Assembly (NCBI RefSeq): GCF_014863605.1
Contig: NZ_CP062252.1
Coordinates: 3,357,001-3,421,000, forward strand
Reading direction: 5' to 3'
DNA: 64,000 nt
Origin: Pseudomonas allokribbensis
Lineage (GTDB): Bacteria > Pseudomonadota > Gammaproteobacteria > Pseudomonadales > Pseudomonadaceae
The notes beneath the pieces were generated by a model. It saw only the letters and a list, made by a program, of their open reading frames with translations. It did not search any database and was not told where the DNA came from. How positions within the stretch are numbered: the stretch's first letter is position 1; every line of letters begins with the position of its first letter. The position numbers and the translations under genes are program-made. Below, one piece after another: positions 32,579-41,488 of this stretch.

Positions 32579-33817
32579 CTATCGACTCAGGATGTGAATA
32601 GCGACCGCTGCTTCCTCGACACCTTGAAGACCGCCACCGTTTTCCTGGATGGCATGCCGCGCGCCGTGGACTTGACGCGACCCGGCCTCCCCGCGCAATT
32701 GGGTGACCAACTCGTACAACTGCCCGATCCCCGTCGCGCCAAGTGGATGACCTTTGGATTCCAGGCCACCGGAGGTATTGATCGGAAGACGGCCACCTAG
32801 AGTGAAATCGCCCCGTTCTGCACAAACCCCACCCTCTCCCAGCGGTGCAAGTCCGAGATTTTCCGACTGGATGATTTCCCCCATTGCCGAGGCGTCGTGT
32901 ACCTCGGCCACGTGCATGTCCTGCGGGCCGAGGCCGGCGATTTCGTAGGCTTCACGCGCTGCCAACAGGCTGACGTGCTTGTGCGGCTCGTCGAGCCCGC
33001 GCAGGGTGAAGCTGCGGATCACGCTGGCGGCAATTCGCACACAACGTTTTGGATCGGCACCAATGCGTTTCAGTCCCGCCTCGGTGCAAAGGATCGCGGC
33101 GGCCGCACCGTCGGACAACGGCGCGCACATGGGCAATGTGATCGGATAGGTAATTGGAGGCGCCGCCAGAACTTCTTCGATGCTGAAGGTCTTGCGAAAT
33201 TGCGAATAAGGATTGTGCACCGAGTGTTGATGGTTCTTGGCACACACCGCCGCAATCTGCCGCTGAGTGGTGCCATAGGTCTTCATATGCCAGCGACACA
33301 TGGCAGCATAAATGGCCATGAATTTACTGTACGGACGATCGGATTCCGAGCCCGGCGGCACCACGATGCCCTCGCCCATTTTCACAAGCGTCGCGTAGTT
33401 CTCTTCGGCAGTGGAAACGTCCCAGCCGGTTTCGAACAGGGCCAGCGCCCGCGCCTTGTCCGGCACGTTCATTTTCTCCGCGCCCAACGCCAGGGCCACG
33501 TCGGTAGCCCCCGAGCGCAAGCTCTGCACTGCCAGATGAACCGCAGTACTGCCCGAGGCGCAGGCGTTTTCGACGTTGTACACCGGCACCCCTTCGAGGC
33601 CGATCTTGCTGCACAGCACCTGCCCGGGAATCGACAGTTGTCCTTGCAGATGACCGTTGGTGATGCCGGCGTAGAACACCGCACCGATATCAGCGCGCAA
33701 GGCGCCGGAGTCGGCGAGTGCGCCCTGCAAAGCTTCCAGCGCTAGATCCTGGAGACTGCGTTCCAGGTGGCGACCGAACTCGGTCATGGCAATGCCGGCG
33801 ATGTAAATAGGTTCCAT
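32579..33817 (-). CDS. Thiolase family protein
   Basis: 412 residues with the nucleophilic Cys86 in ENACASGS and the C-terminal HPLGATGIGQ (His-containing) segment of the thiolase fold, with KGHPLGATG as in SCP2-type thiolases; this class often lacks the usual second Cys. It cleaves 3-ketoacyl-CoA or serves a lipid-transfer-type reaction. The true start is MEPIYIAGIA (33817), preceded by GGGGA; the longer frame to 33868 overlaps the ligase gene. Between CoA ligase and FAD oxidoreductase in a five-gene operon. Confidence 0.88.
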   Translation of the reverse strand: MEPIYIAGIAMTEFGRHLERSLQDLALEALQGALADSGALRADIGAVFYAGITNGHLQGQLSIPGQVLCSKIGLEGVPVYNVENACASGSTAVHLAVQSLRSGATDVALALGAEKMNVPDKARALALFETGWDVSTAEENYATLVKMGEGIVVPPGSESDRPYSKFMAIYAAMCRWHMKTYGTTQRQIAAVCAKNHQHSVHNPYSQFRKTFSIEEVLAAPPITYPITLPMCAPLSDGAAAAILCTEAGLKRIGADPKRCVRIAASVIRSFTLRGLDEPHKHVSLLAAREAYEIAGLGPQDMHVAEVHDASAMGEIIQSENLGLAPLGEGGVCAERGDFTLGGRLPINTSGGLESKGHPLGATGIGQLYELVTQLRGEAGSRQVHGARHAIQENGGGLQGVEEAAVAIHILSR

Positions 33818-33830
33818 CAGGTCGTTCCCC

Positions 33831-35390
33831 TCAGATACGCCGGTCAACGTTTTGCCAGTAATGGGCACGCAGATCTTTCTTCAGCACCTTGCCGACCGGG
33901 CTGCGCGGCAATGCATCAATGAAATCCACGGTTTTCGGCGACTTGACCGAGCCGAGCCGGCTCTTGCACAGCTCGATCAACTCCTCGGCGGTGACGGTAA
34001 GCCCGGCGCTCAACTCGACCACAGCCTTCACGCCCTCGCCCCATTGCTCATCCGGCACACCGATGACCGCGCAGTCCTGCACCGCCGGATGACTCCACAG
34101 CACTTGCTCGACTTCGCTGGGATAAACGTTAAATCCGCCGGAGATGATCATGTCTTTCTTGCGGTCGGTAATGTGCAGGTAGCCGTGCGCATCCACGTGG
34201 CCGATGTCGCCGGTGTGCAGCCAGCCATCAATGATGGTTTCTGCAGTTTTCTGCGGGTCCTTGTAGTACCCCTTCATTACCAGGTCGCCGCGCACACAGA
34301 TTTCGCCGGTTTGCCCCTGGCCGAGGATGTCCCCGGCGGCGCTGAGGATTTCCACGCGCACCAGCGGATTGGGCCGGCCCACCGAAGACAGACGCTCGTC
34401 CGATGCCAGGCGTCCACCGTGCAGATGCTCGGCGGGCGGCAGGTTGGAGATCGAGGCTGGGGCTTCAGTCTGGCCGTAACCACCGGCCATCACCGGGCCG
34501 AAGGTCTCGATGGCTTGCTTGAGTTTGTCCACCGACATCGGCGCCGCGCCGTACAGGAAATACTTCAGCGAACTGAAATCGACCTTCTGCGCCAGATCCG
34601 GCACGTCCAGCAGTCGATAAATCACGGTCGGCGGCAAAAAGGTTTCGGTGACCTTGTACTTCGGGATCATTGCCAGCATCAGCGCCGGATCCGGTTTGGT
34701 AATGATCACCACCGTGCCGCCCCGCGAGGTGCACGGCAGCGACAGCGTGCCAGCGGTGTGGGTCATCGGCGCCGCCGCCAGGTTGACTGGCGGATGGTCA
34801 TCCCCGTAAGGGAAATTGATCATGAAGTGCGCGCAGAACGTCTGGATGCTGCGATGAGTGTTCATCACCCCCTTCGGCAGCCCGGTGGTGCCGCCGGTTG
34901 GCGAGAGTGCCACGACATCGTCCAGTTGATACTCGACCTCCGGTGCCGTGACCGGCTGACCATCGATCCAGGACTTGAGCGACGGTGCCCCCGGCAGGTG
35001 CTCGTCGATACAGATCCACAGACGAATTTTCGGCAGGCCAGGACGCAACGCGTCGATGATCGGCGCGAACTCTTTCTGGAAAAACAGCACTTCGCAGTCG
35101 AACGCGTCGAGCACGTGACGGTTCTCTTCGGCGCTGTTGCGTGCACCAACAGGAATCCAGCAAAGATTGGCGCGCCATAACCCCAAGGTGCAGGTCCACG
35201 CCACTGCATCATTGGCAGACCAGATGGCGCCCTTGGTGCCGCTGGGCAAACCGGCCGCCAACAGTGCGTTGGCGATCCGGCATGACAAGTTGCGGACTTC
35301 GGTAAAAGTGAACACCCGATCGTCCTGGATATACGCCGCGCCATGCGGATTGATCCGCCAGCCACGGTCAAAGAAATCAATAATCGCCAT
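33831..35390 (-). CDS. AMP-dependent acyl-CoA synthetase/ligase
   Basis: 519 residues of the ANL adenylate-forming family: P-loop SPTGGTTGLPKGV, YGQTEAP, HTGDIGHVDAHGYLHITDRK with the hinge DRKKDMIISGGFNVYP, and the C-terminal lysine in SPVGKVLKKDLR. It activates a carboxylic acid to its CoA thioester using ATP. Start MAIIDF (35390) is preferred over the extended frame to 35435, which would run past the stop of the upstream reductase gene. This is the entry step of the operon; the carboxylate is probably the oxidised product of the amine oxidases. Confidence 0.9.
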   Translation of the reverse strand: MAIIDFFDRGWRINPHGAAYIQDDRVFTFTEVRNLSCRIANALLAAGLPSGTKGAIWSANDAVAWTCTLGLWRANLCWIPVGARNSAEENRHVLDAFDCEVLFFQKEFAPIIDALRPGLPKIRLWICIDEHLPGAPSLKSWIDGQPVTAPEVEYQLDDVVALSPTGGTTGLPKGVMNTHRSIQTFCAHFMINFPYGDDHPPVNLAAAPMTHTAGTLSLPCTSRGGTVVIITKPDPALMLAMIPKYKVTETFLPPTVIYRLLDVPDLAQKVDFSSLKYFLYGAAPMSVDKLKQAIETFGPVMAGGYGQTEAPASISNLPPAEHLHGGRLASDERLSSVGRPNPLVRVEILSAAGDILGQGQTGEICVRGDLVMKGYYKDPQKTAETIIDGWLHTGDIGHVDAHGYLHITDRKKDMIISGGFNVYPSEVEQVLWSHPAVQDCAVIGVPDEQWGEGVKAVVELSAGLTVTAEELIELCKSRLGSVKSPKTVDFIDALPRSPVGKVLKKDLRAHYWQNVDRRI

Positions 35391-35400
35391 GTCAGTCACT

Positions 35401-36534
35401 TCACAGTTGAGTAACGGTTGCGCGGGCCAGACCACGTTGCTCGAGGAAGCCCAGCAGATAGCGATGACCGAAGGCTTTGGAGGCCGAAGCGAAACCTGTC
35501 TTGGCGGTGTCGTTATTCAACAGCTTGACCACGGCCGCAGCGTGCAAGGCGCCAGTGGCGATGTAAGGCGTGATGCCATGCACGGTTGCACGCACGGCCG
35601 TCAGTTGACCGCGACCGATAGCGAAGTCTACGGTGCGTTGCAAGGTGCTGCGTTCACGCGGTGGCATGCTTGGAGTGGTCGATTGAACGAGGCTCTGAAT
35701 CACCGCGTCCTGCTGCGCCTTAGGCAAGTGCTTGTATTCCGCTTCCCACTTCTCACCCAGGCCGTGGACCATTTTCATTACCGGGTTGTCGTAGAAGCCG
35801 ACACAGGACATGCAACTGCGGACACGGCCATCATCCTCAAAGAACACCGGTAATGAGGTGCCGCCCCAAGGCAGGCAAAACACCGCTTCCAGCAGATCGG
35901 GACAAACCACATTGAAGCTGGCGTTCGGTGCATAAGGCACGAGTTCCTTTTCCCACAGGTAGGCCCCGGGATAGCGGACGCCTTCGAAGATGGTCGCCGT
36001 TGAACCGACGGTCACCCCGGCGGCACCGGTCCGTGGGCCACGAGTCAGTGTGGCGGTTTCCAGCGAATCGACGCCCGGAGTTTCCAGGGCCAGCTCGGCG
36101 GCGATTTCGGCGTAGGTGTACATATATGCCAGCGATGGCGACAGCAGCAGACCCGCCTGGCGATACAGCTCGCCGAACTGATCGCGCAAGGCCCGAATGT
36201 GCGCCTGCTCTCCGGCCGGATCCAGATAATGGCAGCCAGCCTTCAAGGCCGCCTCAACGGCAGTCAGGCCAAAATTGATGAATGGGCCGACTGTGTTGCA
36301 AACCACGCGCGCGCCTTTGAATACCGAAACCAAAGCCTCGACCTCATGTGGGCACTCGATGATTTCGTAGGTCGCCGACTCCAGACCGACAACGCGTTGC
36401 GCCATCATTTCCTGAGCACGAGCAGCGTTGCGAGCTACGGCGGTGAACGGGATGTGCTGGTCAATCAACCAATCCATGATCAGCATGCCGGTGTAACCAC
36501 TGGCGCCGTAGACAACTACTGGATATTTGGCCAT
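35401..36534 (-). CDS. Saccharopine-dehydrogenase-like/trans-acting enoyl-reductase-like protein 2
   Basis: 377 residues with an N-terminal Rossmann motif (VVVYGASGYTGMLIMDW, about 6-22), HYLDPAGEQAHI and a C-terminal domain of the saccharopine-dehydrogenase-like reductase group. Distant paralogue of the protein at 9302-10381 and, unlike it, embedded in a CoA catabolic operon with ligase, thiolase and acyl-CoA dehydrogenase. Probably reduces an unsaturated or keto intermediate; the exact reaction is not established for the group. Confidence 0.8.
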   Translation of the reverse strand: MAKYPVVVYGASGYTGMLIMDWLIDQHIPFTAVARNAARAQEMMAQRVVGLESATYEIIECPHEVEALVSVFKGARVVCNTVGPFINFGLTAVEAALKAGCHYLDPAGEQAHIRALRDQFGELYRQAGLLLSPSLAYMYTYAEIAAELALETPGVDSLETATLTRGPRTGAAGVTVGSTATIFEGVRYPGAYLWEKELVPYAPNASFNVVCPDLLEAVFCLPWGGTSLPVFFEDDGRVRSCMSCVGFYDNPVMKMVHGLGEKWEAEYKHLPKAQQDAVIQSLVQSTTPSMPPRERSTLQRTVDFAIGRGQLTAVRATVHGITPYIATGALHAAAVVKLLNNDTAKTGFASASKAFGHRYLLGFLEQRGLARATVTQL

Positions 36535-36590
36535 CGGGATTTACCTCATTTGTTGTTTTTGGATGAGTGATGTCGGGTGAATCTGCAGAG

Positions 36591-37874
36591 TCAGTTGTTC
36601 GCCCAGCCTTCGGCATACAGCTGCTGGGCAAGCAGCCCCAGTCGCATGGTCAGGACCCGGTTTTCGCCGTCCTCGATCAATGACGACTGGGTGTCGCGCA
36701 GCAGTTTTTCGATCGGGTATTCGCGGGTGGTGCCATTGCCGCCAAACAGGCGGAAAGCCTCTTGCACAACAGCCATTGCCTCTTCGGTCACCGTGACCTT
36801 GGCGGAGGCTGTGGCGTACGGGTGGGTTTGCGGCGACAGGCGCGCGAAGCTCAACGAACGTCGGGCGACCGCACGCGCTGCCTCGACCCGACGCAACATT
36901 TCGCCGAGGCGCAGACGGGTCATCTGGTGATCGATCAACGGATGACCGCCCTGGCGGCGCTCATGGCAGTACTGCAGCGCCATCTCGAAGGCAGCACGTG
37001 CGACACCGGTGAACACCTGACTCATGTGGGTGCCGGCGAACGACCAGGAGGAGCTGACAGCACCGTAGTACTGGTCGCGCTCGGCAATAGCGAAACGACG
37101 TGGCACTCGTACACTGTCGAAGTAGATTTCGCCTTGGGGCAAGGAACGCTGCCCGATCTTGTCCAGGGACTTGCCTTTGGACACGCCTTTGAGGTCGAGG
37201 GGGATAATCAGCGCAATACCGTGCGGCCGGCCGTTCTCATCGTAGAAACCGTCGCCGTAATCAGCGCACATCAAGCCCAGTGCAACCTGTGCAATGGCCC
37301 CGTTGGAGACCCACGCGGAGCTTTGGCCATTGAGGATGACTTCATCGCCGACCACTTTAGCGGTCAGATTGCCGATATTGCCGAGCTTACCTGCCGGCCA
37401 GTCTCGCGCCATGTCGAAGATCTGGTTGTCGCTGCCACGGTCAGGTTGAGTGGCCATCCAGCAGCCGATCCGGCCTTGGCAGAGTTCGACCAACTCGGCA
37501 TTGCCAGCGGCAATGGCCATTTGCAGAGGGAAGTCGGCGCAACCCAGCGAGACAGCCAGGCCTGCATCGCCCCAGCCGAGTTCTTCGCCTATCAGAGATT
37601 CGATCCGCACTGCCATTTCCGGCGGTAACTGCGCCAACAGTGCCGGGTCAAGACCGAGCTTGGCGAATTCGCCGAACAACGAATAGTAAGGCGAGCCCGG
37701 GGCAACGACTTCTTCCGGGGTCATCCGGTCCAGCTCTCGACCCAGCGGGCGTAACACCTCTTTGGCGAAGCGGTGGACGGAGGCCTGTATTGCAGCCTCC
37801 TCTTCTGTCAGCGGTGTTTCGAATCCGGAGAGTCCGGCGGCTGGCAGGGTAAGTGTCGACTTGAGCGAGATCAT
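36591..37874 (-). CDS. Acyl-CoA dehydrogenase
   Basis: 427 residues of the acyl-CoA dehydrogenase fold: N-terminal helical domain, middle beta-domain (QPDRGSDNQIFD, then GQSSAWVSNGAIAQVAL) and C-terminal helical domain with RLFGGNGTTREYPIEKLLRD. It is divergent from the gene at 3153 and closer to caiA/medium-chain-like enzymes. The start at 37874 has GGAGG seven bases upstream; a longer frame to 37940 is unsupported. First gene of the operon 37874-31200. The motif ATGTTATGT at 37976-37984 lies about 100 bases upstream. Confidence 0.9.
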   Translation of the reverse strand: MISLKSTLTLPAAGLSGFETPLTEEEAAIQASVHRFAKEVLRPLGRELDRMTPEEVVAPGSPYYSLFGEFAKLGLDPALLAQLPPEMAVRIESLIGEELGWGDAGLAVSLGCADFPLQMAIAAGNAELVELCQGRIGCWMATQPDRGSDNQIFDMARDWPAGKLGNIGNLTAKVVGDEVILNGQSSAWVSNGAIAQVALGLMCADYGDGFYDENGRPHGIALIIPLDLKGVSKGKSLDKIGQRSLPQGEIYFDSVRVPRRFAIAERDQYYGAVSSSWSFAGTHMSQVFTGVARAAFEMALQYCHERRQGGHPLIDHQMTRLRLGEMLRRVEAARAVARRSLSFARLSPQTHPYATASAKVTVTEEAMAVVQEAFRLFGGNGTTREYPIEKLLRDTQSSLIEDGENRVLTMRLGLLAQQLYAEGWANN

Positions 37875-37975
37875 CAGAGTACCTCCATCGAAATCGCAGG
37901 TCGCTGCGCTTTGCAACGTTCTGCGTCTTGTTATTTGCAATCGACTCTAACAAGCAAAATTATTTAACGCAACAC

Positions 37976-37984
37976 ATGTTATGT
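37976..37984 (+). promoter_or_regulatory. ATGTTATGT motif upstream of the acyl-CoA dehydrogenase operon
   Basis: Same core as near 25897-25905 and related to ATGTTAT at 23648-23654. Shared control by the TetR regulator at 25093 is possible. Confidence 0.3.
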
Positions 37985-38118
37985 TTATTGTTCGAAACGT
38001 GAATGGCAGCCTTCCAGGCACGGAAAATCCGGCCGAAAATCAGCAGGGTTCTAGATGTTTTTTCGCGCTGAAATGCCGGAGAACGGGCTGGCGCCTGTCT
38101 TCCGACACATCGATGGCA

Positions 38119-39063
38119 TCAGCGTTGAGGGACGACGCCTCGCCGTGAAAACAGAATCGGTGAAGTGTCACCGCTGAGCAGGATCGCGGTGAGAGAAACA
38201 CCGTCGCTGCTGGGTTGCTCGTGAAAACTGGTCCCACCGTCGTCACTGCGAACCATCAAACCGTCGAGTCCTACCGCAATCACTGCTCGCCCGGAAACAT
38301 CGATGGCTGTGACTGAGCTCTTGCTTTGCAACGGTACGCGCTGCCAGTTCGAACCGTCTGCAGAGCTGTGCAACAAGGTGCCGCGTTGCCCGCCCACCAG
38401 CAGTGAACCGTCGCCAAGCACGGCCCCTGTCCACAACGTGCCGCTGTAGCCCGTATCCAGATAGCGCCAGTGTTTGCCCTGGTCATCGGAGCGCAATAAC
38501 TGGCCGCGTTCCGCAGTTGCGTACAAATGCCCTGCTCCATCGGCAAACAGTCCCATCAGATTCAAGTCGGCACGACTCGCTCCGGGAGGTGCATCGATTT
38601 TTTGCTCGATCCAGGTCTTTCCGCCGTCATCGGTTGTCAGCACCAGCGACCACAGCCCTACCGCGACACCCTGGATCGGGTTGAAAAAGTGCACCGCAAA
38701 CAATGGCCGATCTTCTGCACTGGACAAGCGTTGAACTTGCCAATTCTCACCTCCGTCCCTGGTGGCGAGAATTGCGCCCCAGTGGCCGACAGCCCAGCCC
38801 TGTCTGGCGTCGACGAAGGACACACCGGTCAAAGGCGTGGACACCGGTACGGATGTCGCTTGACGGAAATGCTGGCCTCGGTCGTCCGACAGCAGCACCA
38901 CCCCGTGATCGCCGACGGCAACGGTTCGCTCCCCAGCCCAGGCAACACTCAACAGCGTGGCGGCACTGGCGTTGGCTGTTTTTGCTGCAGGTACGGTCGG
39001 CAAGGGCGAAGCCTGCGATAACGCCGATAACATTAGAACGAGTAACGCAATCAGATTTCGCAT
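38119..39063 (-). CDS. Exported YCF48/BNR-repeat beta-propeller protein
   Basis: 314 residues: Sec signal peptide (about 1-18, LSALSQA-SP) and repeated strands with the Asp-box pattern S-x-D-x-G-x-x-F/W (DDRGQHF, TRDGGENW, TTDDGGKTW, DDQGKHW, ADGSNW, DDGGTSF), as in YCF48/Hcf136-like propellers. Start at 39063 has GGAG upstream. It belongs to an envelope module with DUF1329, DUF1302 and an RND transporter, a combination often seen together for hydrophobic compounds; the propeller probably supports assembly of the module. Confidence 0.85.
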   Translation of the reverse strand: MRNLIALLVLMLSALSQASPLPTVPAAKTANASAATLLSVAWAGERTVAVGDHGVVLLSDDRGQHFRQATSVPVSTPLTGVSFVDARQGWAVGHWGAILATRDGGENWQVQRLSSAEDRPLFAVHFFNPIQGVAVGLWSLVLTTDDGGKTWIEQKIDAPPGASRADLNLMGLFADGAGHLYATAERGQLLRSDDQGKHWRYLDTGYSGTLWTGAVLGDGSLLVGGQRGTLLHSSADGSNWQRVPLQSKSSVTAIDVSGRAVIAVGLDGLMVRSDDGGTSFHEQPSSDGVSLTAILLSGDTSPILFSRRGVVPQR

Positions 39064-39073
39064 CGGGATCTCC

Positions 39074-41488
39074 TCAATGCACCAGTGAGCCAATCAGGCG
39101 CACTGGACGACGCCGTGGGAACATTCGTTCAAGCCACACGGCGAATGCAGGCAGAACTGTCATGGCCATGATCATGTTGACCAGGAACATGAAGGCCAGC
39201 AGCTTGCCCATGTCGGCCTGGAACTTAAGATCGGAAAACGCCCAGGTGGCGACGCCCACCGCCAAGGTGATGGCGGTAAAGATCGTAGCGACGCCGACCT
39301 CCAGCAACGCGTGCTCGACCGCTTTGGTAATTGGCTGCCCGAGAGCCTGGTGCAGTTGCAGGCGGTTGTAGATATAAAAGGCGTAATCCACGCCGATGCC
39401 GACGGCCAGCACCATGACTGGCAAGGTGGCGATGGTCAGGCCGATTTGCAGCTCTTTCATGAACCAGTAGCCGATGAACGTGCCCAGTGTCAGCGGTAGG
39501 CAGCAGACCAACACCGCGCGCCAGTCTCGATAGACGACAAACACCAACAGAGCGATCGCTGCGTAGACATAAAGCATCATGGGCAGCTCGCTGCGTTCCA
39601 CCTCTTCGTTGATCGCCGCAATCACGCCAGCGTTACCGGAAGCCAAGCGCATGCTCACGCCCGGCTGAATGAACTGAGAACGGAATGCCTTGGCGGCGGA
39701 AATCACGCGGTGAATGGTCGTCGCTTTATGATCGGCGAGGAACAGATGCACCGCCGTCATGCTGCAATCGGGACGCATCATCCCTGGCACTCGAGCTACT
39801 TCGGCGGCCATCGACGAGTAGTTGGTCGGGTCGATGGGCACTGCGTTCATTTTCGGGTTGCCCTCGTTATAGCCCTCGTTAAACTGCCGCAGGCTGTTAG
39901 AGAACGAGGTGACCGACACCACACCTGGTACACCTTGCATAGCCCATACAAAGCGATCCTGATACTGACCAAGGGCAACGTCTTCACAAGCGTTTGCGCC
40001 GGCGTCAGTTTTGGCTTCGAAGACCACACTGAGCCAATCCAGCCCGATGTCGTAATTGCCGGCAATGGATACCGCATCACGATTGAAGCGCGCATCCTCG
40101 CGCAGTTCAGGCGCCCCGGCCTGCAGGGAGCCAACCACCCGATCGTGGCTTTGCCAGGCCGCGGTGACAAATATCAGCACGGCCATGCCCAGCACCCACC
40201 GTACGTTGTGCCATTCGGTCAATCGGGCGAAACCGCGTAACCAACGAGCCCGGCGCTGGCGAGAAATTTCCTCGGCAGCGGCGTAACCGGCATCTACCCG
40301 TAGCATTGACGCCACGATCGGCAGCATCACCAGGTTGGTGACGATCTTGAACGCCACCCCGAGCGAGGCGGTGATTGCCAGCTCCCGAACCATTGGAATC
40401 GGGATCAACAACAGCGTTACGAACGAAACAAATGCAGTGACTAACGCCAGCGTGCCGGGAATCAGCAAGCCGCTGAAACTGGCGCGTGCCGCTCCTTCCA
40501 CCGACTTGCCGCAGGCGATCTCGCGAATGATGAAGTTGATTTGCTGTACGCCATGGGAGACCCCGATGGCAAACACCAGAAAAGGCACCAGCACTGCCAG
40601 CGGATCCAGTCCATAGCCGAGCAAACGCAAGGCGCCGAACTGCCAGATCAGTGACACCAGCGAGCAACCCACCGCCAGCAAGGTGAAACGAAGCGAATGG
40701 CAATACCAGTACACCGCAGCGGCCGTCAGCAACAATGCCAATAGGCAGAATTCCAGAACCGCCGAGGCACCTACCGCAATGTCACCGATCTGCTTGGCGA
40801 AACCGATGATTTGGATCTCGAAGTCCTTGTCCTCGAACTGATTGCGAATTTTCTCCTCAAGCACATGGTTGTAGGCCACATAGTCGAGGCGCTGGCCGTC
40901 AGCATCGAATTCGTTGAGATCGACAGTGATCATTGCGCTGCTTTGGTCGCGAGCGACCAGCGTTCCGATAAAGCCACCCTGCGCCGTCGAGTTGGCGATC
41001 ATCGCAATGCTCGTTTCATCGAGACTTTCGGGCGTCACCGTACCCGGCACCAGCGGATCGGCACGAAAACCTTCTTCGGTGATTTCGTTGACGAACGCGT
41101 TGGGCGTCCACAACGAACGCACACTGCTGCGCGATACGTTCGGCAGGAAAATCAGCGCCTGAGTGACGTCATAAAGGCGCTTGAGCCCTACCTGGCTCCA
41201 GATCGTACCCTGACGAGCCTTGACCACCACGGTCAGCCGGTTCGCACCGAGCAAGTCGTTGCGATACGTCTCAAAGGTTGAGATGTACTCGTGGCCAATG
41301 GGTAGCTGCTTTTCAAATCCTGCTTCCATGCGTAACTGGACGGCAAACCAGGCCATGCCCGCTGTGAACACCGCCAAACTCAACAACGTCAGCAGGCGAT
41401 GAGTGAACAACCACTGTTCGATGCGCGGCAATACACCGCGCACTTTGGTTTCCTTCATTTTCAGAGAACTATTCACGGCGTGCCTCAT
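39074..41488 (-). CDS. RND-superfamily (MMPL-type) transporter
   Basis: 804 residues with two clusters of membrane helices (about 25-45 and 215-410; 440-460 and 660-800) separated by periplasmic domains, the HAE3/MMPL layout. There is no periplasmic adaptor or outer-membrane channel in the module, so it moves its cargo between membrane and periplasm on its own or with DUF1302/1329. The start overlaps the stop of the DUF1302 gene by 4 bases (ATGA), indicating coupling. Likely role: moving a hydrophobic substrate or lipid related to the catabolic operon (inference). Confidence 0.9.
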   Translation of the reverse strand: MRHAVNSSLKMKETKVRGVLPRIEQWLFTHRLLTLLSLAVFTAGMAWFAVQLRMEAGFEKQLPIGHEYISTFETYRNDLLGANRLTVVVKARQGTIWSQVGLKRLYDVTQALIFLPNVSRSSVRSLWTPNAFVNEITEEGFRADPLVPGTVTPESLDETSIAMIANSTAQGGFIGTLVARDQSSAMITVDLNEFDADGQRLDYVAYNHVLEEKIRNQFEDKDFEIQIIGFAKQIGDIAVGASAVLEFCLLALLLTAAAVYWYCHSLRFTLLAVGCSLVSLIWQFGALRLLGYGLDPLAVLVPFLVFAIGVSHGVQQINFIIREIACGKSVEGAARASFSGLLIPGTLALVTAFVSFVTLLLIPIPMVRELAITASLGVAFKIVTNLVMLPIVASMLRVDAGYAAAEEISRQRRARWLRGFARLTEWHNVRWVLGMAVLIFVTAAWQSHDRVVGSLQAGAPELREDARFNRDAVSIAGNYDIGLDWLSVVFEAKTDAGANACEDVALGQYQDRFVWAMQGVPGVVSVTSFSNSLRQFNEGYNEGNPKMNAVPIDPTNYSSMAAEVARVPGMMRPDCSMTAVHLFLADHKATTIHRVISAAKAFRSQFIQPGVSMRLASGNAGVIAAINEEVERSELPMMLYVYAAIALLVFVVYRDWRAVLVCCLPLTLGTFIGYWFMKELQIGLTIATLPVMVLAVGIGVDYAFYIYNRLQLHQALGQPITKAVEHALLEVGVATIFTAITLAVGVATWAFSDLKFQADMGKLLAFMFLVNMIMAMTVLPAFAVWLERMFPRRRPVRLIGSLVH

